A stretch of DNA of 14,868 bases from Frondihabitans sp. (lineage in GTDB: Bacteria; Actinomycetota; Actinomycetes; Actinomycetales; Microbacteriaceae), in the NCBI GenBank assembly GCA_025464735.1, contig JAODMX010000470.1, positions 1 to 14,868 on the forward strand, given 5' to 3'. Shown here piece by piece: positions 1 through 6,315 of the stretch. The stretch's first letter is position 1, and each line of letters starts with the position of its first letter. Below the pieces are notes generated by a model. It made no database searches and was not told the origin of the DNA. It saw nothing but the letters and a program-made list of their open reading frames with translations. The position numbers and the translations under genes were made by a program.

Positions 1-28
1 CGGCGAATTTGATTTCTGGACCCTCCAT
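1..28 (-). CDS. pnp: Polynucleotide phosphorylase, N-terminal fragment (gene cut by window edge)
   Basis: Only the first nine codons and one base of the tenth lie in the window. Reading the minus strand from the ATG at 28-26 gives MEGPEIKFA, which I recognise as the usual start of PNPase in Microbacteriaceae and relatives. A purine-rich ribosome site (AGAGGAG, minus strand of 40-46) precedes it by 11 nt. PNPase is the phosphate-dependent 3'-5' exoribonuclease of RNA turnover. The presence of rpsO in the same orientation at 5943-6212 supports the call, because rpsO-pnp is a classic gene pair, although here the two are far apart. Nine residues is little evidence, so the identity rests on the peptide, the ribosome site and the synteny together. 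The body of the gene lies left of the window. Confidence 0.75.
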
Positions 29-39
29 ATGGGGGTTTT

Positions 40-46
40 CTCCTCT
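40..46 (-). promoter_or_regulatory. Ribosome binding site of pnp
   Basis: The minus strand reads AGAGGAG followed by an A-rich spacer of 11 nt and the ATG at 28. It is one of the best Shine-Dalgarno matches in the window and is a main reason for calling a gene start at the left edge. Confidence 0.65.
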
Positions 47-92
47 TTGTTTGAAATCGCGGCCCCGTGTGGGCGGCGATGTCGTGCGAGGA

Positions 93-129
93 GCACACCG
101 TGTGCCCGGGGCATGAAGCCGGGGGCACA
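93..129 (-). promoter_or_regulatory. Alternative hairpins in the pnp leader
   Basis: TGTGCCC at 101-107 can pair with GGGCACA at 123-129, extended by two more GC pairs past a bulge, with a loop containing ATGAA. The same bases at 100-105 (GTGTGC) also form a near-palindrome with GCACAC at 93-98 around a single central base. The two pairings exclude each other. The segment lies about 65-100 nt before the pnp start. PNPase leaders in enterobacteria are known to carry a processed stem-loop for autoregulation. Whether this one works that way is inference. Confidence 0.4.
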
Positions 130-234
130 GAAGCACGAGACGACTCCGAGGCGGCTCGCGAGACCCGCGCACACGAAATCGCACCGAGACACCGACTACG
201 TCGGCACTCAGGGGCGGTGGCGTGTGCCTGGTCA

Positions 235-240
235 ACAGTA
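235..240 (-). promoter_or_regulatory. Candidate -10 box for pnp
   Basis: The minus strand reads TACTGT (TANNNT class), which would start a leader of about 200 nt covering the hairpins at 93-129. No good -35 element is visible at 17-18 bp, so this is only a candidate. Confidence 0.25.
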
Positions 241-380
241 GAAACGGTCGGAATCGAGTGGACTCCGCACATCACCACCGGTGACCAGCTTCGTGCCGTC
301 TGCTCCGTGGGGCGCTCTTTACGTTATTCGCTTGAATGGTACCACCCACCCTGTCGCACACCCCCGGAACTCGGTGACAG

Positions 381-399
381 CACCAGCGTGTTGCTGGTG
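381..399. promoter_or_regulatory. Perfect 7-bp dyad overlapping the -35 region of the secreted coiled-coil gene
   Basis: CACCAGC at 381-387 and GCTGGTG at 393-399 are perfect inverted repeats separated by 5 bp. The dyad lies just upstream of the -10 box at 419-424 and overlaps the expected -35 region. If transcription begins at the ATG at 432, the dyad is not transcribed and would act as a DNA operator. If a longer transcript exists, it would be an RNA hairpin. No regulator is identified. Confidence 0.35.
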
Positions 400-418
400 T
401 GACTCGAGTGAAGCGGGT

Positions 419-424
419 TACCCT
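419..424 (+). promoter_or_regulatory. -10 box giving a leaderless start at 432
   Basis: TACCCT ends 7 nt before the ATG at 432, the spacing expected when the transcript begins at the start codon. No Shine-Dalgarno sequence precedes that ATG, which agrees with leaderless translation. No clear -35 box is seen. Confidence 0.45.
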
Positions 425-431
425 CGAAATC

Positions 432-1640
432 ATGGGTTCACTGGATCGAGAGTCGCGACTGCGCCGCAAGCGACTCCTCCCTCTCGCAAGCGGAATGATC
501 GTCGTCGCAGTCGGACTGGGCGTTCTCTCGGCTCCTGAGTCGGCTTTCGCCGTCCGTATTCCGTCACTGGCGGAGGTCCAGGCCGCCAAGGGGCACGCCG
601 CCGAAACGAAGACACAGGTGGCGGAGATCACCGCATCGCTGGCTTCCCTCCAGAAGACGGCTTCCGCCAAGAGCCTCGCGTCCATTCAGGCCAACGCCGC
701 CAACACGACCGCGCAGAGCAAGCTCGCGAGCGCGACATCGACCGCGAACACGCTCTCGATCCAGCTGACCGCCGAGAAGAAGAAGGCCGCGATCGCGCAC
801 CAGGAGGCCGGCCAGCTCGCCGCCAACCTATCGCGAGTCGGCAACTCGACCTCTCTCGAGGGGTCGATCTTCGACGGCAAGGATGCCGGGTCGACCCTGT
901 ACAAGCTCGGTGCGCTCTCGCAGCTCACCGCCCAGTGGCAGACGGTGCTCAACGAGGCGACGGTCACGAGTAAGGCAGTTTCTTCACTGAGCGCGCAGGC
1001 GGACGTCGCGCAGCAGGAGCGGAACAACCTCGCCACCCAGGCGGCCACGGCCCTCGCGAGCGCCCAGGCGGCGCAGCAGCAGGCGAACGACGCAGTCTCG
1101 ACCGCGTCGGCCGAGCAGTCGACGCTCTACTCGCGGCTCGCGGTACTGAACAGCACGACAGCGGCTCTCGAGAAGACGTACAACCAGCATCAGGCTGCTC
1201 TGGCTTCGTACAGGCAGGAGCTCATCGACAAGCATGATGCCAAGGTCCTCGCCTACCAGAAAGCACACCCGGTGACCGTCGTCACATCTGTCGGGTCCAC
1301 CTCCACCACTCCCACCGGCACCGGCGTCGTCGACGACACGGCCGGCGCCCACGCCTATGCGCAGTCGGTCCTCGGCAGCTACGGCTGGGACTCCTCGCAG
1401 TACCAGTGCCTCGTGAACCTCTGGAACCAGGAGTCCGGCTGGCGCACCAGCGCCCTAAACGTCTCGAGTGGCGCCTACGGCATCCCTCAGGCTCTGCCGG
1501 CCGACAAGATGGCCACGGCAGGTCTCGACTGGCAGACCAGTTACGTGACCCAGATCAACTGGGGTCTCGGTTACATCAGGTCGTCCTACGGCAGCCCGTG
1601 CGGAGCATGGGCCCACGAGGTGGCGAACAACTGGTATTGA
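432..1640 (+). CDS. Secreted coiled-coil protein with aggregation-promoting-factor-like C-terminal domain
   Basis: Predicted 402-residue exported protein. A signal peptide is visible: basic RRKR at 11-14, hydrophobic core to about 33, and cleavage likely after AFA at 38-40. Residues about 45-275 are Ala/Gln/Ser-rich and heptad-like, so probably a long coiled coil. A Ser/Thr/Val linker (about 281-300) leads to a C-terminal domain (about 305-402) resembling the aggregation-promoting-factor and lysozyme-like surface proteins: the motif WNQESGW with a candidate catalytic Glu334, then GAYGIPQALP and WGLGYI. Cys326 and Cys390 could form a disulfide. The likely role is binding or cleaving peptidoglycan outside the membrane; enzymatic activity is inferred. 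I chose ATG 432 over the in-frame GTG at 399 because a -10 box sits 7 nt upstream of 432, and 399 falls inside the dyad. Downstream gene follows after 63 bp with its own -10 box. Confidence 0.85.
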   Translation: MGSLDRESRLRRKRLLPLASGMIVVAVGLGVLSAPESAFAVRIPSLAEVQAAKGHAAETKTQVAEITASLASLQKTASAKSLASIQANAANTTAQSKLASATSTANTLSIQLTAEKKKAAIAHQEAGQLAANLSRVGNSTSLEGSIFDGKDAGSTLYKLGALSQLTAQWQTVLNEATVTSKAVSSLSAQADVAQQERNNLATQAATALASAQAAQQQANDAVSTASAEQSTLYSRLAVLNSTTAALEKTYNQHQAALASYRQELIDKHDAKVLAYQKAHPVTVVTSVGSTSTTPTGTGVVDDTAGAHAYAQSVLGSYGWDSSQYQCLVNLWNQESGWRTSALNVSSGAYGIPQALPADKMATAGLDWQTSYVTQINWGLGYIRSSYGSPCGAWAHEVANNWY

Positions 1641-1691
1641 TCCAGGCTCTGCACGCACCGCGGTCCATAGGCGCCTCATAGCGGTGGTGGC

Positions 1692-1697
1692 TAACCT
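1692..1697 (+). promoter_or_regulatory. -10 box giving a leaderless start at 1704
   Basis: TAACCT ends exactly 6 nt before the ATG at 1704. The GAGG between them is too close to the ATG to be an effective ribosome site. This argues for a leaderless transcript starting at the ATG. No good -35 match is visible. Confidence 0.5.
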
Positions 1698-1703
1698 GAG
1701 GCG

Positions 1704-3191
1704 ATGCACAGTCTTGCTCGCCTGATCGCGGAACGCTCGCGCGCCGCAGCCGAGGCTTCGTACCTCGAAGACGCGCGGTCGAATCGGATCGTGACCTTCG
1801 GCGACCTGGAGCGGGAGACCGGATCCTGGGCTGCCGCCTTCGCCACAGACGGCATCTCCGAAGGTGCCACCGTCGTGGTCGACATCGCCGACCCGCTCGC
1901 CTTCGCCGTCGTCCACCTCGCGATCGTCGCCTCCGGGCGCCGGAGCGTCCCCGTCAATCCGCAGGGCACCTGGGCCGAGACCATGAAGTCCGTGGGGCTG
2001 GGGGCCTCGGAGGCGGTGGTGAGCGACCGCGACGAGACGGGCGAGTCGCACGTCGTCATCCTTCGGCCCGATGCTGTGACCGGTGGTCCTTCGAAGGCAG
2101 CGACGCCGGATCCTGACGGTCACCGTGAAGAGACCGGCGCGGCCGGCTCGGTCATCCTTTTCACCTCCGGTTCGACCGGTCAGCCGAAGGGGGTCGAACT
2201 CACCGAGGCTCAGCTGCTCTTCGTCGCCGAAGCGATCGCCAGCCACAACGGCCTGACGAGCAGCGACCGCGGGTTCAACTCGCTCCCCCTCTTCCACGTC
2301 AACGCCGAGGTCGTCGGGCTGCTCTCCACACTCGTCGCCGGGGCGACGCTCGTGCTTGACAGGGGCTTTCACCGGACAGGCTTCTGGGAGCTCCTGGAAG
2401 AGCGGCGAATCACCTGGTTGAACGCGGTGCCCGCAATCCTTGCCGTCCTGGCGAAGTCCGGCCCAGCGAGGCCCCCCGAGGGCCTCCGCTTCGTGCGGAG
2501 CGCCTCGTCGGCCCTGCCCGAGGCCGTGCGGTCCGCGTTCGCGGGGATCCCCATGATTATCAGCTATGGCATGACCGAGGGCGCCAGCCAGATCACGGCC
2601 ACGCCGCTGGACGCCGAACCGCGGGCCGGATCCGTGGGACTCCCCGTGGGCGACGAGGTCCAGCCCCGCGACGCCGCGGGCGGGGTGCTGCCCGCGGGCG
2701 AGATCGGCGAGCTGTGGATCCGCGGCCCCGGCATCGTGACGAACTACTTCGGCGGCCGGGCAGCCGACCGCTTCGATGCCGACGGATGGTTGCGCACCGG
2801 CGACCTGGGGCACCTCGACGCCGACGGCTGGGTGTATCTCGCCGGGCGCACCGACGACGTGATCAATCGGGGCGGCGAGAAGGTCTATCCGGCCGAGGTC
2901 GAAGACGTTCTCCTCGAAGACGCGCGCGTCCGCGAGGCCGTCGTCGTTGCGCGCCCCGACGAAGTGCTCGGCTCGGTGCCCGTCGCCTATGTGATCCCGG
3001 CCGAGGAATCGGCCGACGAGACGGTGCGGGCCGCCCTCGTCGCCGACCTCCTGGCCCGCTGCGAGGCCGAGCTGCCGCGCTTCAAGCGACCGCTCGATAT
3101 CACCGTGGTCGACGACCTGCCGCGCACCCCGACCGGCAAGGTTCAGCGCAACCGCACTCGCGAGCTCCTTGCGGGGTCGACTTCCGCGTGA
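1704..3191 (+). CDS. Adenylate-forming acyl-CoA synthetase (ANL superfamily)
   Basis: A 495-residue enzyme that would activate a carboxylic acid with ATP and transfer it to CoA or another thiol. Superfamily motifs appear in order: phosphate-binding TSGSTGQPKG (154-163), LPLFHVNAE (194-202), YGMTEG (288-293), RTGDLG (364-369), the hinge region GRTDDVINRGGEKVYP (381-396) and the C-terminal PRTPTGKVQR (473-482), whose Lys479 is the expected adenylation lysine. Length is typical of stand-alone acyl-CoA synthetases, and no carrier-protein domain follows. The substrate cannot be read from sequence. The stop codon overlaps the GTG start of the acyltransferase at 3188, so the two are probably translated together, which hints at activation of an acyl group that is then moved onto a surface molecule. 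That link is inference; fatty-acid degradation or another acid substrate remains possible. Confidence 0.9.
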   Translation: MHSLARLIAERSRAAAEASYLEDARSNRIVTFGDLERETGSWAAAFATDGISEGATVVVDIADPLAFAVVHLAIVASGRRSVPVNPQGTWAETMKSVGLGASEAVVSDRDETGESHVVILRPDAVTGGPSKAATPDPDGHREETGAAGSVILFTSGSTGQPKGVELTEAQLLFVAEAIASHNGLTSSDRGFNSLPLFHVNAEVVGLLSTLVAGATLVLDRGFHRTGFWELLEERRITWLNAVPAILAVLAKSGPARPPEGLRFVRSASSALPEAVRSAFAGIPMIISYGMTEGASQITATPLDAEPRAGSVGLPVGDEVQPRDAAGGVLPAGEIGELWIRGPGIVTNYFGGRAADRFDADGWLRTGDLGHLDADGWVYLAGRTDDVINRGGEKVYPAEVEDVLLEDARVREAVVVARPDEVLGSVPVAYVIPAEESADETVRAALVADLLARCEAELPRFKRPLDITVVDDLPRTPTGKVQRNRTRELLAGSTSA

Positions 3192-4375
3192 GCCAGCAGA
3201 CCCGATCACCGGGGCAACCGGACGAGGTCGTCGAGGGTGACCCCAACGCCTCCATCGGGCCGCGCCGGAAGCACCTGTACGAAGTGGACATCCTTCGGAT
3301 CCTGACGTTCGCCTGCGTGATCGCGGTGCACACGGTCAGCCACGCGGCGTCGTCGGGTGATCTCGTGCAAAACGGCTTCTTAGTGCTCGTGCACTTCACC
3401 CGCGAGGTCTTCTTTGCACTGACGGCTTTCGTGCTCGTCTACAGCTTCCAGATGAAACCACGACCGCTCAGGCAGTTCTGGCCGCGGCGCTTCCTTCTCG
3501 TCGGGGTGCCCTACGTCACCTGGTCGGCCATCTACGTGTTCGCGTCGTGGATCAGGAACCCTTCGAGCGCGAACGGCTACGAACTGCTGGGCTCCTACTG
3601 GCACGACCTCTACACCGGCACCGCGTGGTACCACCTGTACTTCCTGCTCGTGACGATGCAGGTTTACCTGCTCCTGCCAGCACTCGTCTGGCTCGTGGCG
3701 AGGACACGACGGCACCACTGGATCCTGCTCTGGGCGGCGCTGATCTTCCAGTTGCTCATCACTGCGAGCTACCTCTACGCGCCGCAGTTCACCCAGCCCT
3801 GGAACGAGTACAAGAACATCGAGTTCTGGAGCTACCTCTTCATGATCGTCGCCGGCGCGGTCGCCGCCGACCACCGGGTCGCCTTCCTGACCTGGATCCG
3901 GCAGCACCGGGCACTGAGCGGCTGGCTCGCCCTCGCCGGAGCGGCGCTCTCGATCGGCGTCTACGTCTTCAACCTGAGTCTCGGGTTCAGCCCGGTCAAA
4001 GCGTCGACGGCGCTGCAGCCGGTGACCATCGTGTGGTCGGTACCGGTGATCCTCGGATTCCTGGCGCTCGGCACGAAGTGGGCTGACCAGAGGGTCGCCG
4101 GATCCCGGATGGCACGGCTGGTCGACACGGCCTCCGACCGCTCGTTCGGCATTTTTCTCGCCCACCCCTTCCTCATCTGGCTGCTCCTGCTCGCCGGGGG
4201 TGGCTGGCTGGCCCGGACCATCCCGTCGCCGTGGCTCAGTTTCGTGCTGTACGCGCTGGTCGTCGTCTGCACGGTGGCGCTGATCGAGGTGGTGCGCCGG
4301 ACCCCGCTCAGCCTGCCGCTGACCGGCCGACCGTACACGTCCCGCAGGGCGGCGCGGGCTGCCTCCCGCCCCTAG
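3188..4375 (+). CDS. Membrane acyltransferase, acyltransferase-3 (OafA/YrhL-like) family
   Basis: Predicted 395-residue multi-pass membrane protein. After a hydrophilic N-terminus of about 28 residues come YEVDILRILTF and IAVHTVSH, matching the family pattern of an Arg-containing first segment followed by the conserved His (His48). About ten hydrophobic segments follow, and the tail is basic. Members of this family O-acylate polysaccharides, lipids or peptidoglycan at the cytoplasmic membrane. The GTG at 3188 is chosen because it overlaps the stop of the upstream synthetase (GTGA); the reading frame stays open far upstream, but that part is antiparallel noise over the synthetase. The substrate is unknown. 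Stop at 4373-4375, convergent with the MFS gene 39 bp away. Confidence 0.85.
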   Translation: MSQQTRSPGQPDEVVEGDPNASIGPRRKHLYEVDILRILTFACVIAVHTVSHAASSGDLVQNGFLVLVHFTREVFFALTAFVLVYSFQMKPRPLRQFWPRRFLLVGVPYVTWSAIYVFASWIRNPSSANGYELLGSYWHDLYTGTAWYHLYFLLVTMQVYLLLPALVWLVARTRRHHWILLWAALIFQLLITASYLYAPQFTQPWNEYKNIEFWSYLFMIVAGAVAADHRVAFLTWIRQHRALSGWLALAGAALSIGVYVFNLSLGFSPVKASTALQPVTIVWSVPVILGFLALGTKWADQRVAGSRMARLVDTASDRSFGIFLAHPFLIWLLLLAGGGWLARTIPSPWLSFVLYALVVVCTVALIEVVRRTPLSLPLTGRPYTSRRAARAASRP

Positions 4376-4390
4376 AGCCCGCGGGCGCAT

Positions 4391-4410
4391 CGGCGGCGAG
4401 ATGGCCGCCG
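4391..4410. terminator. GC hairpin between convergent genes, possible bidirectional terminator
   Basis: CGGCGGC (4391-4397) and GCCGCCG (4404-4410) form a perfect 7-bp stem around a 6-nt loop in the 39-bp gap between the acyltransferase and the MFS gene. No T tract follows on either side, so it is a weak intrinsic terminator candidate, but the position between two converging stop codons fits termination. Confidence 0.4.
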
Positions 4411-4414
4411 CGCG

Positions 4415-5725
4415 CTACGCGAGCTTCGGCGCGGGCCGCAGGCCGTCGGTCGAGGTGATGCGCTGCGGGTTCATGCGCCAGGCGACCACGGCGGCGGCGG
4501 CAAGCAGCACGATCGAGGCAACGAACGGCCACTGCCAGCCGGTCGCCTCGACGAGCGCGGCAAAAACCACGGGCGAGAAGATGCCCGCAATTCCGAAGCC
4601 GGTGTTCATCATGCCGCTGGCGGTACCCGCCCACTCGGGTGCGGTGTCCATCGGGATCGCCCACAGGGTCGCGTTGCACAGCTCGAGGAAGAAGAACGAC
4701 ACCGTCAGTGCGACGATCACGACGGCCAGATTGTGAATCGCGAAGACGGGAATCAGACAGAGCGCGGAGCCGATCAGGCCGATCATCAGCGTATTGCGAC
4801 GGGACCGTCGCATGTCGCGTGTGCGACGGAAGAACGCGTCACTCATCATGCCCCCGGCCGTGTCGCCGACCACTCCGCCCAGAAGCACCACGGAGGTGAA
4901 GCCGGCGTAGCTGAGCAGGTTCAGGCCGTAGCTGGCACCGAGGAATGACGGGAGCCAGGTCAGGAAGACCCAGAGGGTCCAGCCGTAGCCGAAATCGACG
5001 AACGCGACCGGCGCGATGCTGCGCATGAGGCGCTTCCACGGAACAGGGGGTCGCGCGGCGCTCTTCGGGCGGTCAGGCATCTCCTGGAGCTCGACCTGAC
5101 TGACCTTCTTGTGCTCGTCGGGCCGGTTGCGGAAGTAGACGACCCAGATGATGCCCCAAACAACACTGACAAGCCCCAGGATGAGGAACGACACCCGCCA
5201 TCCGGACCACACGATCAGCCATGCGACGATGAGCGGCGCGGCAGCATTGCCGAGGCGCGAAGCCGAGTGGACGACTCCCTGGACGAAGCCGTTCCTGTCG
5301 GCGGGCACCCATCTCGTCATGGCGGACGTCGCGGTGGGGAAGGCTGCCGCCTCCGTCAGACCGAGCAGGATCCGGGCGCCGAACAGCGACCAGAATCCGA
5401 TCGAGAGGCCGGTCGCGAGGGTGGCTACTCCCCAGAGCAGTGCGATCCAGAACAGGGCCTTGCGGGCCCCGAACCGCTCACCGAGGTTGCCGCCGAAGAC
5501 CTGCAGAAGGGCGTAGGGAATCGAGAAGGCCGCGGCCACCCAGCCGAGTTCGGTCTCAGAGAGGTGAAGGGCCGCCTTGATTGTCGGAAGCGCGGTGGAG
5601 ATGTTGGTGCGATCGATGTAGGAGATCGCGTACATCACGCAGAGGATGATCACGACATTGCCGCGGACCCGTCCCCGCATCGGGGAGGCCTTGACTTTGG
5701 CTGGATTGTCGTCGAGCAGGCTCAT
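4415..5725 (-). CDS. MFS transporter, anion:cation symporter type (sugar-acid/carboxylate uptake)
   Basis: Predicted 436-residue twelve-segment permease. The first segment region VMYAISYIDRTNISTALP, the GERFGARKALF loop between segments 2 and 3 and the TEAAAFPTATS region are typical of the anion:cation symporter family, which includes glucarate, galactonate and hexuronate importers. The exact substrate is not readable. The start ATG at 5725 is supported by a strong ribosome site (AGAGGTGA on the minus strand, 5733-5740, 7 nt spacing). It is the only gene between rpsO and pnp in their orientation, and it is separated from rpsO by a strong terminator, so it should have its own promoter. No convincing -10/-35 pair was found in 5741-5860. 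No sugar-acid catabolic gene or regulator is adjacent. Confidence 0.85.
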   Translation of the reverse strand: MSLLDDNPAKVKASPMRGRVRGNVVIILCVMYAISYIDRTNISTALPTIKAALHLSETELGWVAAAFSIPYALLQVFGGNLGERFGARKALFWIALLWGVATLATGLSIGFWSLFGARILLGLTEAAAFPTATSAMTRWVPADRNGFVQGVVHSASRLGNAAAPLIVAWLIVWSGWRVSFLILGLVSVVWGIIWVVYFRNRPDEHKKVSQVELQEMPDRPKSAARPPVPWKRLMRSIAPVAFVDFGYGWTLWVFLTWLPSFLGASYGLNLLSYAGFTSVVLLGGVVGDTAGGMMSDAFFRRTRDMRRSRRNTLMIGLIGSALCLIPVFAIHNLAVVIVALTVSFFFLELCNATLWAIPMDTAPEWAGTASGMMNTGFGIAGIFSPVVFAALVEATGWQWPFVASIVLLAAAAVVAWRMNPQRITSTDGLRPAPKLA

Positions 5726-5732
5726 GGGTTGT

Positions 5733-5740
5733 TCACCTCT
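5733..5740 (-). promoter_or_regulatory. Ribosome binding site of the MFS importer
   Basis: The minus strand reads AGAGGTGA, 7 nt before the ATG at 5725. The strong match fixes this start codon and contrasts with the leaderless genes nearby. Confidence 0.65.
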
Positions 5741-5839
5741 GGGGTCGTACGTCTTGTTTACGCTTCGGTATCGACTCTGTCGCGATTTCCCCTGAGGAGC
5801 CTATGAGTCTCCACGGCGCAGCCAATGAATAGACCTCAG

Positions 5840-5853
5840 CGTGGCCCGCCACG
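5840..5853 (-). repeat. Second small hairpin just beyond the rpsO terminator
   Basis: CGTGG (5840-5844) and CCACG (5849-5853) form a perfect 5-bp stem with a 4-nt loop, placed right after the T-rich tail of the rpsO terminator on the minus strand. It may be a back-up terminator or simply chance. Confidence 0.3.
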
Positions 5854-5854
5854 A

Positions 5855-5905
5855 GAAACGAAAACGGCCCGCCCCGGGCAGTGGAACACTGCCAGGGCGG
5901 GCCGT
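5855..5905 (-). terminator. Strong intrinsic terminator of rpsO
   Basis: ACGGCCCGCCC (5864-5874) pairs perfectly with GGGCGGGCCGT (5895-5905), 11 bp. Inside it GGCAGTG (5877-5883) pairs with CACTGCC (5887-5893) around a 3-nt loop, giving an 18-bp stem with one small internal bulge. On the minus strand the stem runs into TTTTCGTTTCTCG. It lies 37 bp after the rpsO stop codon and should separate rpsO from everything downstream. Confidence 0.9.
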
Positions 5906-5942
5906 CAATCAAGACGTGGCGTCAGCGACGCATGCGAGGTGA

Positions 5943-6212
5943 CTAGCGACGCAGTCCGAGGCGCTCGATGAGCGCGCGGTAGCGGTTGATGTCGACGTCG
6001 CTCAGGTAACCGAGCAGACGACGACGCTGGCCCACGAGGAGCAGCAGGCCACGACGCGAGTGGTGGTCGTGCTTGTGCTCCTTGAGGTGCTCGGTCAGGT
6101 CTTTGATGCGCTGAGTCATCACGGCCACCTGGACCTCGGGGGATCCCGTGTCGCCTGGGTGGGTCGCGTACTCTTCGATGATCGCAGTCTTGACTTCAGG
6201 TGCAAGTGCCAT
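5943..6212 (-). CDS. rpsO: 30S ribosomal protein S15
   Basis: An 89-residue protein, the standard S15 length. Typical S15 features are present: the N-terminal helix, [16 protein letters not shown] (20-35), the [19 protein letters not shown] region (about 39-57) and the C-terminal [13 protein letters not shown]15 binds the central domain of 16S rRNA early in small-subunit assembly. The ATG at 6212 gives the family start MALAPEVK; an in-frame upstream ATG at 6251 would add a non-conserved extension and is rejected. A purine-rich ribosome site (GAGGGGAT on the minus strand) lies about 6 nt before it. The gene has its own extended -10 promoter (6302-6307), a leader with hairpins and a strong terminator, so it looks monocistronic rather than joined to pnp. 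Confidence 0.98.
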   Translation of the reverse strand: MALAPEVKTAIIEEYATHPGDTGSPEVQVAVMTQRIKDLTEHLKEHKHDHHSRRGLLLLVGQRRRLLGYLSDVDINRYRALIERLGLRR

Positions 6213-6245
6213 AGCTGGATCCCCTCTCTGTCGTTGCGCGGTGCT

Positions 6246-6292
6246 CCACACCCGATGCGTGGGGCTCTCTTTATCCGCGGCCGTTTGACGGC
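6246..6292 (-). promoter_or_regulatory. Two hairpins in the rpsO leader
   Basis: The roughly 83-nt leader contains a 5-bp hairpin (GCCGT at 6280-6284 with ACGGC at 6288-6292) and a 6-bp hairpin with one G-U pair (6246-6251 with 6257-6262). S15 represses its own translation through leader structures in several bacteria, with different folds in different lineages. Whether this leader is such an element cannot be decided from sequence alone. Confidence 0.3.
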
Positions 6293-6301
6293 AACCTGCC
6301 C

Positions 6302-6307
6302 ATACTA
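6302..6307 (-). promoter_or_regulatory. Extended -10 promoter of rpsO
   Basis: The minus strand reads TGCTAGTAT: a good -10 hexamer (TAGTAT) with the TG of an extended -10. Transcription would begin near 6295, 83 nt before the rpsO start. The -35 region (about 6325-6330) overlaps the end of the VanZ-like gene and is a poor match. Confidence 0.6.
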
Positions 6308-6315
6308 GCAGGGGT

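Larger units (their letters stand above)
29..431. other. Long divergent intergenic region between pnp and the secreted coiled-coil gene
   Basis: About 400 bases without a convincing gene. The left part is the presumed pnp leader (minus strand): ribosome site, a hairpin-forming segment at 93-129 and a candidate -10 box at 235-240. The right part holds the promoter of the plus-strand gene: a 7-bp dyad at 381-399 and a -10 box at 419-424. Short open frames here (for example 67-402 on the plus strand) show no recognisable protein and have arginine-rich, low-information translations. I looked for a c-di-AMP (ydaO-type) riboswitch, which is common upstream of actinobacterial cell-wall hydrolases, and did not see its conserved core. 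Confidence 0.6.

Noticed and set aside
21..39. Plus-strand hairpin CCCTC/GGGGG followed by TTTTC, looking like an intrinsic terminator
   Set aside because: It coincides with the start codon and spacer of the minus-strand pnp gene. The T run is the complement of the A-rich spacer behind its ribosome site, so the terminator likeness is accidental.
240..431. c-di-AMP (ydaO-type) riboswitch upstream of the secreted coiled-coil gene
   Set aside because: The gene type fits, and some short stretches are loosely similar, but the conserved core blocks are not present in order, and the -10 box at 419-424 implies no leader RNA.
1675..1703. GGCTAACCTGAGGCG resembling the end of the c-di-AMP riboswitch core
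   Set aside because: Only one short block matches and the rest of the fold is missing; the sequence is better explained as the TAACCT -10 box of the next gene.
1455..3209. 584-codon open frame on the minus strand opposite the acyl-CoA synthetase
   Set aside because: Antisense frames stay open in GC-rich DNA. The plus strand carries all conserved synthetase motifs, while this translation is Asp/Gly/Arg-rich with no recognisable domain.
4376..5860. Mobile-element origin of the genes between rpsO and pnp
   Set aside because: No transposase, integrase, terminal repeats, target duplication or tRNA end was found, and composition looks like the rest of the window.
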